Source of the DNA: a virus
Virus record (IMG/VR): IMGVR_UViG_3300028610_000109
Location: 1-27,212 of that record
Reading direction: 5' to 3' (one strand)
Length of the DNA: 27,212 nt
Of the stretch, positions 1 through 8,063 are shown piece after piece. Both the position numbers and the translations under genes were made by a program. The stretch's first letter is position 1. Every line of letters starts with the position of its first letter. Below the pieces are notes generated by a model. That model did no database searches. It saw only the letters and a program-made list of their open reading frames with translations, and was not told the origin of the DNA.

Positions 1-2
1 TG

Positions 3-119
3 ATTTTCACAGACGACGGAATGATTGCTGTACAAGTACCAGCTGGTAACTGTATGGGCGACGATGGCCAGCGTTGGAGCGTCCACAGATCTGAATCTAT
101 GGATCAACGGCCAGGGTAA
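3..119 (+). CDS. 3' end of an unidentified gene, cut by the window edge
   Basis: Frame 3 is open from the window edge to a TAA at 117-119 and reads IFTDDGMIAVQVPAGN followed by a less protein-like stretch ending ESMDQRPG. A second frame (frame 1, open after a TGA at 22-24) reads MASVGASTDLNLWINGQGND and ends with a TAG at 124-126 that directly abuts the next ATG at 127. The first half of one frame and the second half of the other both look coding, so the true gene may change frame here, either by a sequencing indel or by a real frameshift. Function is not recognisable. It sits just before a spike-like gene, so a virion protein is plausible. Confidence 0.35.
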   Translation: MFTDDGMIAVQVPAGNCMGDDGQRWSVHRSESMDQRPG

Positions 120-126
120 CGACTAG

Positions 127-2022
127 ATGCCAATTTTAGCACGCCCGGTTATAAGGGAGATTGCATTCTCGCCAGCTCATAGCGTAATAGGTGACAGGCG
201 GGAGCAGTCATTGCAACTACGCTTGTCGCTTCCTTTACAAACAACCGTTGTGCCTCTTGTCGCCAGGGGATCCCGATTAGCCACATTCACCCGAGCTACT
301 ACAGCGACATTCACTGATTTTGAAGGATTGGTCAAGGCTGTATTGTCGGGAGAGGTGAGGTTTGATGGTGCGCGGCGGGTTGAGAATCTGGTTGTTGATA
401 GTGAAACTTTAACTGCTGGGGCAGGATGGACGTTATCAAATTCGACCTCAGTTGTAGGCGCTACTGATCCTGATGGAGGCTCAACAGCCTATACTTTGAC
501 AGCAACGGGGGCAGATGGGGAAATTAAAGATGCTGTAACTATATCCGCAGACGAACAAACAGCGGTTATGTCGTGGTTTGTGCGTAGAGTTTCGGGCACA
601 GGAAATGTGCAAATTATAAACGCGGATGGGGGGTGGCAAACTATAACAATAACATCATCATGGCAGAGGATGTCAGTGAAAGATGCTAACGTTACAACAA
701 CAGCAGGATGGACAGGAATACGCGCTCAGACTTCGGGTGATGTTATAGAAATATGGCATCCTCAATTTGAAACGACATCAGGACAAGCCATTACAGCGCC
801 TTCTGAGTTTGTTTCTGTTGGTGCTTTATCCAGCCCATTCCACGGCGCAATGGTAGATGGTGTCCAGTATTTCAAATACGCCAACGGGAACACAGTATCG
901 AGCGGGGTAGTAACTGAAGCCCAAAGCGCTGATTTCGATGCCACTGACTCATTCAATACCGCTCTCGGTCCATTTGGGTATCGGGCTGAAGGTCAGAGAC
1001 AGAATATTAATATCTGGTCCAGGGATCTTACTAGCTGGACGCCCACTGGAACAAGTGTTGCAGCCTTTGATGCTGTAGGTATTGATGGACATATCTCTGC
1101 AACTACCTTAACCGACGATGACGGGGCAGCCTTTGAATTTGTATCAATGTCTGCTGTCATACCAAACGATGGGAATGTAGTTTCTGTTGAGCATCGGATA
1201 TTAAAAGACTCTGATACCAGTCGTTTCCCTGAATTTGTAGCTCTGTTGTCTGGCGGAACTCTCCAGCAATTATTAACCCAGATTAACACATCTACGGGGG
1301 CAAAGAACGATAGAGTATCCACAGGAACAACAACCTCGGAAGTCGTAGACGGGGGGTTGTGGTGGATACTAAAAATGACGGTGCAAAACAACACGTCTGG
1401 AAATACAGCCCTTACTATGACCGATTATCCTGCAAGAACTACAACTTTCGGGACTACAGAAGTGGCTGCAACCGGCTCAATCATAGTAGGCCACGTACAA
1501 GCAGAGCTTGACACAACATTCAACAGTTCACCAATACTCACAGAAGGATCAGCAATAACGCGCAATGCTGATGTACTGACCTATGATGATGCAGGGAATA
1601 TTCTGGATGTGGCTGGTACTGCGTTTGCGATGGTTAGTACAGACTGGAGTGTTGCTGACATCAATGGCCGGGTGATTGCCAGAGACCCTTCAGGACTTGC
1701 CATTTTTACGAATAGCGGACAAGCCGACACAATTAATAGAATTAACGATGGTACGAATAATTCACAATCTTTGGCGGGAACGAGTAGATTCAATTCGCCC
1801 CAAAAAACGGCTAGCACTTGGGGTGCTAGTTTAACAGCCTATTCCCCAGGTACGTTAATAGCCGATGCGTCACCCGGTAGTTATGTTGGAACTATGGGTA
1901 CTGGTGATATTGCCATCGGGTCTAATAACATAGGAAATAGTCAATGGTTCGGTAACATATCTTTCGTACAGATATTCTCAAAAGAACTCAATACCGCACA
2001 GGTGGGAGCATTACCACAATGA
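127..2022 (+). CDS. Modular virion spike/fibre-like protein with lectin-type modules
   Basis: This 631-residue protein has the look of phage head- or tail-appendage proteins. An N-terminal stretch around residues 52-85 (FTRATTATFTDFEGLVKA, then VRFDGARRVENL) resembles the RASTATYTD...PRFD..NLL motif common in such proteins. Two beta-rich, carbohydrate-binding-like modules follow: about 88-215 (SETLTAGAGWTLSNST to IEIWHPQFE) and about 295-495 (NINIWSRDLTSWTPTGTSV to GSAITRNADVLTYDD). The C-terminal 130 residues resemble a LamG/concanavalin-type sandwich. No signal peptide or membrane segment is visible. Its stop overlaps the next start (ATGA at 2019). The location upstream of the portal gene suggests a capsid-attached or otherwise unusual appendage, but this is inference; host or glycan binding is the likely role. 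Confidence 0.65.
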   Translation: MPILARPVIREIAFSPAHSVIGDRREQSLQLRLSLPLQTTVVPLVARGSRLATFTRATTATFTDFEGLVKAVLSGEVRFDGARRVENLVVDSETLTAGAGWTLSNSTSVVGATDPDGGSTAYTLTATGADGEIKDAVTISADEQTAVMSWFVRRVSGTGNVQIINADGGWQTITITSSWQRMSVKDANVTTTAGWTGIRAQTSGDVIEIWHPQFETTSGQAITAPSEFVSVGALSSPFHGAMVDGVQYFKYANGNTVSSGVVTEAQSADFDATDSFNTALGPFGYRAEGQRQNINIWSRDLTSWTPTGTSVAAFDAVGIDGHISATTLTDDDGAAFEFVSMSAVIPNDGNVVSVEHRILKDSDTSRFPEFVALLSGGTLQQLLTQINTSTGAKNDRVSTGTTTSEVVDGGLWWILKMTVQNNTSGNTALTMTDYPARTTTFGTTEVAATGSIIVGHVQAELDTTFNSSPILTEGSAITRNADVLTYDDAGNILDVAGTAFAMVSTDWSVADINGRVIARDPSGLAIFTNSGQADTINRINDGTNNSQSLAGTSRFNSPQKTASTWGASLTAYSPGTLIADASPGSYVGTMGTGDIAIGSNNIGNSQWFGNISFVQIFSKELNTAQVGALPQ

Positions 2023-2315
2023 AGCGAATCATAAAAGACAAGCCTCAAGGCATGTTCAAGCTATCTGACTACCCACAGGGCGTTATGTATGACGACATGA
2101 TTGACTGGATAGCTGATGATGAAACAGATCACACGGGTGCTCTCTATGTTGCAATAGACCATCCTGTCTTTGAGATGGTAGAGGGCGAGAGGGTAAAGAA
2201 ATCAGATCATACCGAAATCATTCCGCCGGACACGAGAATCAAGAAGCGGCATTCCTTTGCTGGATGGGAGCCGGTTGGACAGGATATACCACACCTACCA
2301 GTGGTGCCAGAGTGA
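2019..2315 (+). CDS. Hypothetical protein, 98 aa
   Basis: The start ATG overlaps the stop of the spike-like gene by four bases (ATGA) and the TGA stop overlaps the next start (GTGA at 2312), so the three are probably translated together. The protein is charged and soluble, rich in Asp, Lys and Pro (MKRIIKDKPQGMFKLSDYPQ; later EIIPPDTRIKKRHSF), without membrane segments or cysteines. I do not recognise a family. Small genes just behind spike or fibre genes are sometimes assembly chaperones or attachment partners, which is a guess from position only. Confidence 0.6.
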   Translation: MKRIIKDKPQGMFKLSDYPQGVMYDDMIDWIADDETDHTGALYVAIDHPVFEMVEGERVKKSDHTEIIPPDTRIKKRHSFAGWEPVGQDIPHLPVVPE

Positions 2316-2548
2316 GACAATCAATACGAAATGCTACAATTAGAGCGATGGATTTTTTCGCCCAGGTATGCAAGATAATTTTCAGTGTAAAAACCATAGT
2401 CGTATTAGTTGATTTGTCGGGAATTGCTTTGATGTCTTATGGGGCGTATCTTATTTTTGAACCAGCAGGGTACATTGTAGGCGGTGGTCTATTATGGCTT
2501 GAGGCTAACATAGATGTTTTTAAAGGCACTAGAGCAGAGAGGGATTGA
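2312..2548 (+). CDS. Small membrane protein upstream of portal
   Basis: About 79 residues if started at the GTG at 2312, which gives a GTGA overlap with the preceding stop; an ATG at 2348 would give 67 residues and an in-frame ATG at 2264 would give 94. The segment VLVDLSGIALMSYGAYLIF followed by PAGYIVGGGLLWLEANI is strongly hydrophobic and suggests one or two membrane helices ending in a charged tail (KGTRAERD). The 3' end overlaps the portal start by 35 bases. Function is unknown; a small inner-membrane protein encoded beside a portal could act in DNA entry, superinfection exclusion or lysis, but nothing in the sequence decides between these. Confidence 0.6.
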   Translation: MRQSIRNATIRAMDFFAQVCKIIFSVKTIVVLVDLSGIALMSYGAYLIFEPAGYIVGGGLLWLEANIDVFKGTRAERD

Positions 2549-4037
2549 GTCAACAATAGGTGACGCTTCCGCATTTGGTCGCTGGTTGATTGAACAACAA
2601 GGTGGACTTACCCCAAGCGGCGTAAAGGTCACAGAGAACACGGCGCTCACTCTTCCATATGCATATGCGTGCATAAACGTGTTGAGCCAGTCACTTGCTC
2701 ACTTACCTATTGAGCTTGTCAAAGAAGAGACGAAGGGTCCACGCCTGGCCACAAAGCATAGACTATTCAACATTGCGAGATTTACCCCATCCGGAAAGAT
2801 CACAAGCTATGACTGGAAAGAAACTCTTGAGGGTCATCGTAATGGCTGGGGGAATTCATACTGTGAGATAGTACGAGACGGACCATTCCCAACAGAGCTT
2901 CCAGTATTACTTCCTGACAGAACAGAGCCAATGGAATTAAAAGTTGATGGCTCGATTGTCTATCAGACTGTCAGAAGAGATCATCAACGCGCAACAATAC
3001 CAGCCGCAGACGTTCTTCACTTCTCTGGTCTGGGTTTTGATGGTATACGCGGATATTCACCTGTTGCCCTTGCACGAGAGGCGTTAGGGTTGGGGTTAGC
3101 CATTCAAACATTTGGCGGCACATTCTTTGGTAATGGAATGAGTCCGAAGTCAATCATAGAATCGGACCAAGCCCCGAACACTCTCGCACCGTTCTTGGAG
3201 GAATTCAAGAAACAGTACGGATCACTGGAGCAGGCTAACGGCACGCCAGTATTGCCTAAAGGCATGACCTATAAGCCGGTAGTGATCAATCCGGATGACG
3301 CGCAAACACTTGAAACAGCTAATTTCAACCGAACTGTGATTTGTGGATTCTATCGAGTGCCACCAACCTTTGTAATGGATCTCAGTAAAACGACCTTTAC
3401 AAATGCAAGTCAAATGGATTTGCACTTTGTCAAACATACAATGATTCCAATCATTACCAACTGGGAATCAGAACTTAACGCCAAGCTATTGACAGAGAGC
3501 GAGAGACGGCGGGGCTTTCACTTCAAATTTGATATAAAAGGATTGCTCCGGGGTGCTCAAGCGGAAAGATTCACGGCATACCACCAGGCTTTACAAGATG
3601 GCTGGATGAACAGGAATGAGGTTAGAGTCCTTGAAGGATTGCAGGAAGAAGATGGATTAAATGATTTTCTGACACCCGTCAACATGGTTGATGTGAAAGA
3701 AACGCCAACAGATGAAGCGCCCCTGGTTGACTCAGTTGCAGAGAGGATGGCGAGTAGTGAGAGACGCCAACTTGAACGAATTGGTGATGATATAGACAAG
3801 GTGAGCGCGTTCTACAATGATTATCCGCAGTTCATCGAGCGTAATTTAATGCCATTAGCAACAGCGATTGAAGATGGATTGGATTGTACAGCGGCTGAAT
3901 TTGTGGCAGACTTCTCTAAACGGCATATTGACAAGCAGCTCAGTCAAATGATAACAAGCGTTTCAGATCTGAATATTGAGGAGTCTGCAATTGTTGAAAC
4001 TTACCAAGAGGTGAAAAATGCCAGACAGAACAGTTGA
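2514..4037 (+). CDS. Portal protein, HK97 family
   Basis: This is the dodecameric ring at the capsid vertex through which DNA is packaged and ejected. The 507-residue length and signature stretches fit the HK97-type portal family (PF04860): TALTLPYAYACINVLSQSLA near residues 43-62, GFDGIRGYSPVALAREALGL near 173-192, and a clip/wing segment RVPPTFVMDLSKTTFTNASQ followed by the long helix FVKHTMIPIITNWESELNAK. The C-terminal 130 residues are acidic and helical. The ATG at 2514 lies inside the preceding gene and has a GAGG about 12 bases upstream. The 3' end overlaps the protease gene by 20 bases, the usual portal-protease-capsid order. Confidence 0.95.
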   Translation: MFLKALEQRGIESTIGDASAFGRWLIEQQGGLTPSGVKVTENTALTLPYAYACINVLSQSLAHLPIELVKEETKGPRLATKHRLFNIARFTPSGKITSYDWKETLEGHRNGWGNSYCEIVRDGPFPTELPVLLPDRTEPMELKVDGSIVYQTVRRDHQRATIPAADVLHFSGLGFDGIRGYSPVALAREALGLGLAIQTFGGTFFGNGMSPKSIIESDQAPNTLAPFLEEFKKQYGSLEQANGTPVLPKGMTYKPVVINPDDAQTLETANFNRTVICGFYRVPPTFVMDLSKTTFTNASQMDLHFVKHTMIPIITNWESELNAKLLTESERRRGFHFKFDIKGLLRGAQAERFTAYHQALQDGWMNRNEVRVLEGLQEEDGLNDFLTPVNMVDVKETPTDEAPLVDSVAERMASSERRQLERIGDDIDKVSAFYNDYPQFIERNLMPLATAIEDGLDCTAAEFVADFSKRHIDKQLSQMITSVSDLNIEESAIVETYQEVKNARQNS

Positions 4038-4767
4038 AAGAAGGATCACCACCCGCAAGGTTGAATTGAGAGCCGGTGATACTGAGGATTCAAAAAAGAT
4101 TGTTGGATATGGCGCTGTATTTGAAGCCAAGTCAGAGAATCTGGGCGGATTCAGAGAGATCATTAAACGCGGCGCGTTCGATGACGTAATGCAGGATGAC
4201 GTCAGAGGATTGTTTAACCATAACAATGACATCATATTAGGTCGCAGATCGAGCGGCACATTAGCACTCTCGATCGATGATATTGGATTGAGATATGAAA
4301 TCGATCCTCCTGACACGCAGCTAGTCAGAGACATGGTGCTGACTCCTATTTCAAGAGGTGACATTGATCAAAGCTCATTTGGGTTTTTTGTTGGAGAGGA
4401 TACCTGGGAAGAGGACAGGGACGGTTTAGTCACCAGGACAATTATCAAGGTGGACCAGTTGCTTGATGTTTCACCAGTCACATTCGCTGCATACCCTGAC
4501 ACTGAGGTTGCATTGCGAAAGCTGAACGCATTCACAGACAAATCCAGTGCATTTGCAGCTGAGTTAGCTAATCCGGAGACCGACATCAACGAACTGATAG
4601 AGCGTTGCGTCGAGCGCATGAATTCGTCAGGTGCTACATTGCATATCGAAGTCGGGCAAATCCTGACAAGGGCAATGGAATTGATTGCAGAACAGCGATT
4701 AGAGATTGTCAGAAAGGACAAAGCAATAGAGTTACGAAAGCGTTTACAAAATATTGAATCCGCGTAG
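4018..4767 (+). CDS. Prohead maturation protease, HK97/S78 family
   Basis: A serine protease that is packaged into the prohead, cleaves the N-terminal scaffolding part of the capsid protein and then itself. The 249-residue protein shows the family pattern (PF04586): KIVGYGAVFEAKSENLGGFR near residues 27-46, RGAFDD, then the catalytic histidine in LFNHN (His68) and the catalytic serine in DQSSFGF (Ser119 or Ser120). SPVTFAAYPDTEVALRKL marks the end of the protease domain. The C-terminal 80 residues are helical and may act as internal scaffold. It overlaps the portal by 20 bases and precedes the capsid gene by 38. Confidence 0.93.
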   Translation: MPDRTVERRITTRKVELRAGDTEDSKKIVGYGAVFEAKSENLGGFREIIKRGAFDDVMQDDVRGLFNHNNDIILGRRSSGTLALSIDDIGLRYEIDPPDTQLVRDMVLTPISRGDIDQSSFGFFVGEDTWEEDRDGLVTRTIIKVDQLLDVSPVTFAAYPDTEVALRKLNAFTDKSSAFAAELANPETDINELIERCVERMNSSGATLHIEVGQILTRAMELIAEQRLEIVRKDKAIELRKRLQNIESA

Positions 4768-4805
4768 GTCGGATCACAACACAATTAGTAATTGGAGATA
4801 AGGTT

Positions 4806-6125
4806 ATGCCAGATCTAAATCAAAAACTTTCGACCTTGCGAGATCAGGAAATGCAAAAGCGCCAACGCGCTTCTGACCTTGCCGGTGAAATGGAAAAGCG
4901 GGACTTGAATTCTGATGAGTTGACTGAACTCACAGAGCTTGAAGCGGCCATCGGTGATATTTGCGAGCAGCAAAAGGCTTGTGAAAGGTCATTACGGATT
5001 GGTGACTTTCACCAGGATGCCAACGACAAATCTGGCATGAGTGGAAAAGAAGTGCGGGAGTATTCAGTTATGAAACTGATTCGCGCTATTGCAAAGGATG
5101 CAACCCAGAAAGATAGGGATAACGCGGGTTTTGAACTTGAACTATCTCAAGATGTGGAGAGCCGTCTAAAAGTCGCACCACGAGGGCATTATCTGCCGCT
5201 TGATTTAATGGGTGACTGGTCTGGTGTTGAAGATTACGAAGAAAAGAAACGAGCTTTTGTTCGTGGCGAAACCAGAACGCTTGAGCATCGAGACCTGACA
5301 GCAGATGTATTTGCAGCCGCTGGTGCGTTGGTTGGTGTTGATTTCAGACCTAATCAGTTAATTCCATTGCTAAGAAACAAACTGGCATTGACTGGACTAC
5401 AAGCAACATTCCTTGATGGTCTTGTGGGTGATGTTGCCATACCAAAACAAACAGGTGGCGTTACAGCTGGGTGGGTTGGTAGTGACGGTGGGACAATTGG
5501 AGAAGGCACGCAAACAGTAGGCCAAGTTACGCTAACGCCTAGAACGCTTGGTGTATTCACTGACTACAGCAGACAGCTCAGATTGCAAAGCTCTATTTCA
5601 ATTGAGAACTTTGTAAGAGCTGACTTAATGGCCAGTGTGGCACTTGCAAAAGATCTGGCTGCTTTTCATGGCACTGGATCAAGTGGCCAGCCATTAGGCA
5701 TTGCAAATGTCACTGGTATTGGCACTCAATCATTCTCGACTGGTTCAACACCAACCAGGGCGGAAGTGATTGGATTGAGATCTGATTTGTCAGGAGCTAA
5801 CGCACTTGATGGAAATCTTGCATATGCAACGGAAACGACCGTTTATGGAAACATGCTGGATACGGCTGTTGATGCTGGATCTGGTCGGTTCTTACTTGAC
5901 GAAAACGGATTGCTTCTGAGTCGTCCAGTCGTAGAGTCCAATCAGATCGAAGACGGCTTGCTATTCTTTGGTAACTGGGCTGATTTGTTAGTCGGTACCT
6001 GGGGCGGCATGGATTTGATGGTTGATCCGTTTACTGGTGCAACAGCTGGAAATATGCGCGTGCTCATTTTCCATTCAACCGACATTGCTGTTCGGAATGC
6101 CGAATCATTCTCACTGGGTCAATAA
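4806..6125 (+). CDS. Major capsid protein, HK97 fold
   Basis: The 439-residue protein follows the HK97 gp5 pattern. The N-terminal part (about 1-110) is a charged, coiled-coil delta domain that would serve as scaffold and be removed by the upstream protease. The shell domain follows, with LTADVFAAAGALVGVDFRPN, then the E-loop region around TFLDGLVGDVAIPKQTGG, the long spine helix around SIENFVRADLMASVALAKDL, and GTGSSGQPLGIANVTGIG, all typical of PF05065 proteins. The C-terminus GATAGNMRVLIFHSTDIAVR is also characteristic. A good ribosome site (GGAGATAAGG) precedes the ATG. I cannot place the cleavage point or tell whether this capsid cross-links. Confidence 0.95.
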   Translation: MPDLNQKLSTLRDQEMQKRQRASDLAGEMEKRDLNSDELTELTELEAAIGDICEQQKACERSLRIGDFHQDANDKSGMSGKEVREYSVMKLIRAIAKDATQKDRDNAGFELELSQDVESRLKVAPRGHYLPLDLMGDWSGVEDYEEKKRAFVRGETRTLEHRDLTADVFAAAGALVGVDFRPNQLIPLLRNKLALTGLQATFLDGLVGDVAIPKQTGGVTAGWVGSDGGTIGEGTQTVGQVTLTPRTLGVFTDYSRQLRLQSSISIENFVRADLMASVALAKDLAAFHGTGSSGQPLGIANVTGIGTQSFSTGSTPTRAEVIGLRSDLSGANALDGNLAYATETTVYGNMLDTAVDAGSGRFLLDENGLLLSRPVVESNQIEDGLLFFGNWADLLVGTWGGMDLMVDPFTGATAGNMRVLIFHSTDIAVRNAESFSLGQ

Positions 6126-6166
6126 GTAGCAGTTGTTAGCTGACCAAAAATTACAGGAATAAGATA

Positions 6167-6601
6167 ATGTTTCAAACAAAAGATTTTGGTAATACCAGCA
6201 CAACCCACTTGCTAGAATGCGATTTGGTTGCTCCTACTGTTGATGTCAACGGCGCAAGTGTTGATCTGAGAGAGTATGACGGGTGTTTGATCACTGTTAT
6301 GGTTGGAGAGTCCAACGATACTCTTTCTGGCTCAGTAAAGATTGAGCTTGAGATAGAGACATCTGACGATAATTCAACCTGGGTTGATGCAACTGACGCA
6401 GTCATCACAAACAGTGTCACTGGAACCAATACCGGCACATTTGCAGTTATTGACGACGCAGCAGAGGACGCAGCAGTATTCACAACCGCATATCTCGGGA
6501 GAGAGGCCTTTATCAGGCCTGTTGTTAATGTAACTGGTACCCACACAAACGGCACTCCGATTTCTATATCCGCACAACGAATCAGAGCCAAATTTCCATA
6601 A
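6167..6601 (+). CDS. Probable head decoration or minor structural protein
   Basis: A 144-residue, beta-rich protein immediately after the capsid gene, the usual place for capsid decoration proteins. It has no cysteine in the mature fold other than one near the N-terminus and no membrane segment. The core reads IELEIETSDDNSTWVDATDA, then TAYLGREAFIRPVVNVTGTH and a final strand ISISAQRIRAKFP. The same layout, an SDDN-type turn, a spacer, then a strand with an aromatic followed by R.xx...Gx, recurs in the C-terminal part of the tail protein at 8852-9571. Ribosome site AGGAATAAGATA precedes the ATG. Decoration is inferred from position and fold, not from a recognised family. Confidence 0.6.
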   Translation: MFQTKDFGNTSTTHLLECDLVAPTVDVNGASVDLREYDGCLITVMVGESNDTLSGSVKIELEIETSDDNSTWVDATDAVITNSVTGTNTGTFAVIDDAAEDAAVFTTAYLGREAFIRPVVNVTGTHTNGTPISISAQRIRAKFP

Positions 6602-6631
6602 ATCCTACTGGCAATAGTTGGAGAGTTAATT

Positions 6632-6655
6632 AATAGGGGGCTACGGTCCCCTATT
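6632..6655 (+). terminator. Strong hairpin with cUACGg tetraloop between capsid and connector genes
   Basis: The left arm AATAGGGGGC and right arm GTCCCCTATT form a ten-pair stem, with one G-U pair, capped by UACG closed by C-G, an exceptionally stable loop class in bacterial RNA. It lies in the 74-base gap after the decoration-like gene. The sequence after the stem (TAGTATC) lacks a run of T, so it may reduce rather than stop read-through, or protect the 3' end of the very abundant capsid mRNA from exonucleases. Confidence 0.6.
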
Positions 6656-6675
6656 TAGTATCAAGGGGAAGCGCA

Positions 6676-6951
6676 ATGTCAAAGTTTGTTAAGTTCAATG
6701 TATCTTGCAGGGTTGGTGGCTTACCTATGTTAGTTGACGATGAAGTGATGATCGACGACTCAGAGTACGCCAAACTGAAGCAAATGGTTAGGAAAAACAA
6801 GCCATATGTGACGCTGTTAGAGTTACCTGAATCAGTGAACCGAAAGGTAAAGCGCAAAGATCAGGCGGAACCAAAAAACAGAAAGTCTGAAACCAAGAAA
6901 AAAGCACCTCCCAAGAAAAAAACAAAGAAAGAGACAGCCGATAGAACATGA
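6676..6951 (+). CDS. Hypothetical protein with lysine-rich tail, 91 aa
   Basis: A clear ribosome site (AAGGGGAAGCGCA) precedes the ATG, and the 3' end overlaps the connector gene (ATGA at 6948). Residues 1-55 look like a small folded domain (KFNVSCRVGGLPMLVDDEVM, then KPYVTLLELPE). Residues 56-91 are an extended, almost pure Lys/Pro/Glu tail (KKKAPPKKKTKKE), which resembles disordered nucleic-acid- or surface-binding tails. The family is not recognised. The position between decoration and connector genes suggests a minor head component; the basic tail could contact packaged DNA, which is inference. Confidence 0.65.
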   Translation: MSKFVKFNVSCRVGGLPMLVDDEVMIDDSEYAKLKQMVRKNKPYVTLLELPESVNRKVKRKDQAEPKNRKSETKKKAPPKKKTKKETADRT

Positions 6952-7562
6952 GCATTCAGCTTATAACGATCACCGCGCCGGACACGCCGCCAGTCTCTAC
7001 AACCGAAGCGAAAGCACACCTTAGGGTAACTCATAGTACCGACGACACCTACATTGCTGCTTTAGTTGATAGCGCTAGGTTAACTGTTGAGGCTCGTGCA
7101 GGTATCAAGCTTTACACGCAAACAGTAGAGCTAAGGGCTGATTCATTTATTGAACCCAGACTAGCTGATTTTATGTCAAGAGACATTATCAGTTTACGGG
7201 TTGCTCCGGTACAGTCAGTCGATAGTGTCAAGCATTACAGCTCAGACGACGTGGATACAACTATCAGCTCAAGTGATTATTGGACAGATTTGGTGAGCGT
7301 GCCATGTAGAGTGCAGATAAAGGACAGCTGGCCGTCAACGAATGAACGTATTGGTAATGTGAGGATACGGCTAACAGCTGGTTGGCCAACAGCTGATGAG
7401 ATACCTGAAATATTCAAGACTGCTATAAAACTTCTGATAGGTCATTACTATGAAAACCGTGAGGAAGTAACAGACATCAAGCTAAATGAAATACCGGAAG
7501 GAATTCAAAACGTAATTCTGAACAATCCTGAATTCCATCATTACTCTACAGGGTCAATGTGA
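6948..7562 (+). CDS. Head-tail connector (adaptor), gp6/phiE125 gp8-like
   Basis: The 204-residue protein begins with the helical signature of the phage adaptor family (HK97 gp6, phiE125 gp8, PF05135): PPVSTTEAKAHLRVTHSTDD, then YIAALVDSARLTVEARAGIK and TQTVELRADSF. A central beta part (LRVAPVQSVDSVKHYSSDD) and a second helical stretch (IPEIFKTAIKLLIGHYYENR) complete the usual layout. These adaptors form a ring under the portal and seat the head-closure protein. The start overlaps the preceding gene by four bases and the stop overlaps the next start. Confidence 0.85.
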   Translation: MSIQLITITAPDTPPVSTTEAKAHLRVTHSTDDTYIAALVDSARLTVEARAGIKLYTQTVELRADSFIEPRLADFMSRDIISLRVAPVQSVDSVKHYSSDDVDTTISSSDYWTDLVSVPCRVQIKDSWPSTNERIGNVRIRLTAGWPTADEIPEIFKTAIKLLIGHYYENREEVTDIKLNEIPEGIQNVILNNPEFHHYSTGSM

Positions 7563-7747
7563 TGAAGGTCAGATTCAATATAGTCACGAATTTCAGGGGT
7601 GTTGAGTACAGGCCTGGTGACGAAGCCGAACTGTCAAAAGCTGATCTAAAATTATTTGACGGCACTGGCGCAAGTGGAATGCCTCATATAATCAAACTTG
7701 ACGCAGCCGGGAATGTAAAACGTGATAAAAAAGATAAGAGCAGGTAA
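7559..7747 (+). CDS. Small hypothetical protein in the connector cluster, about 62 aa
   Basis: It could start at the GTG at 7559 or the ATG at 7562, both overlapping the end of the adaptor gene; the ATG is likelier. The protein (KVRFNIVTNFRGVEYRPGDE...AELSKADLKLFDG) has the pattern of short phage connector-cluster proteins in which YRPGD is followed by an acidic AELS motif, ending in a basic tail (KRDKKDKSR). No catalytic or membrane features are visible. Its 3' end overlaps the head-closure gene by 26 bases. The role is unknown; linkage suggests a minor connector part. Confidence 0.65.
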   Translation: MMKVRFNIVTNFRGVEYRPGDEAELSKADLKLFDGTGASGMPHIIKLDAAGNVKRDKKDKSR

Positions 7748-8063
7748 GCTTAGAAACCTTGTCACGGTCCAGGTTAGCACCACAGGTCGTGACGCTTTCG
7801 CTGGAATAACTGATTCATGGGCAACACACACAACGCTCTGGTGTGACATCAATGCAGCTGGCGGAACTGAGCGATTTGGAGACGATCAAATTACTGGTGA
7901 TCTGACTTATGAATTCATTGGGAGAGTTGACCCTTCTGTGACGAGGATCACTGCTGACATGCGAATCAGCTGGAATTCACGGTTATTCAATGTTGAGCAA
8001 GCACTACCTTACAGAGAGCTGCAACACGGTTTGAGAATAATTGCTAAAGAGCGTGATGTATGA
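7722..8063 (+). CDS. Head closure (head-tail joining) protein
   Basis: The 113-residue protein matches the head-tail joining family (PF05521, SPP1 gp16/HK97 gp7-type). It starts KIRAGKLRNLVTVQ, followed by DAFAGITDSWATHTTLWCDI, then a middle GGTERFGDDQITGDLTYEFI and RISWNSRLFNVEQALPYREL before a final LRIIAKERDV strand. These small beta-barrels plug the connector and receive the tail. The start is a GTG inside the end of the previous gene and the stop overlaps the next gene (ATGA type), consistent with tight translational coupling. Confidence 0.85.
   Translation: MIKKIRAGKLRNLVTVQVSTTGRDAFAGITDSWATHTTLWCDINAAGGTERFGDDQITGDLTYEFIGRVDPSVTRITADMRISWNSRLFNVEQALPYRELQHGLRIIAKERDV

Noticed and set aside
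3963-4364. Minus-strand frame of 133 codons opposite the protease
   Set aside because: Antisense shadow of a clear plus-strand gene with no start signal; other minus-strand frames were rejected for the same reason.
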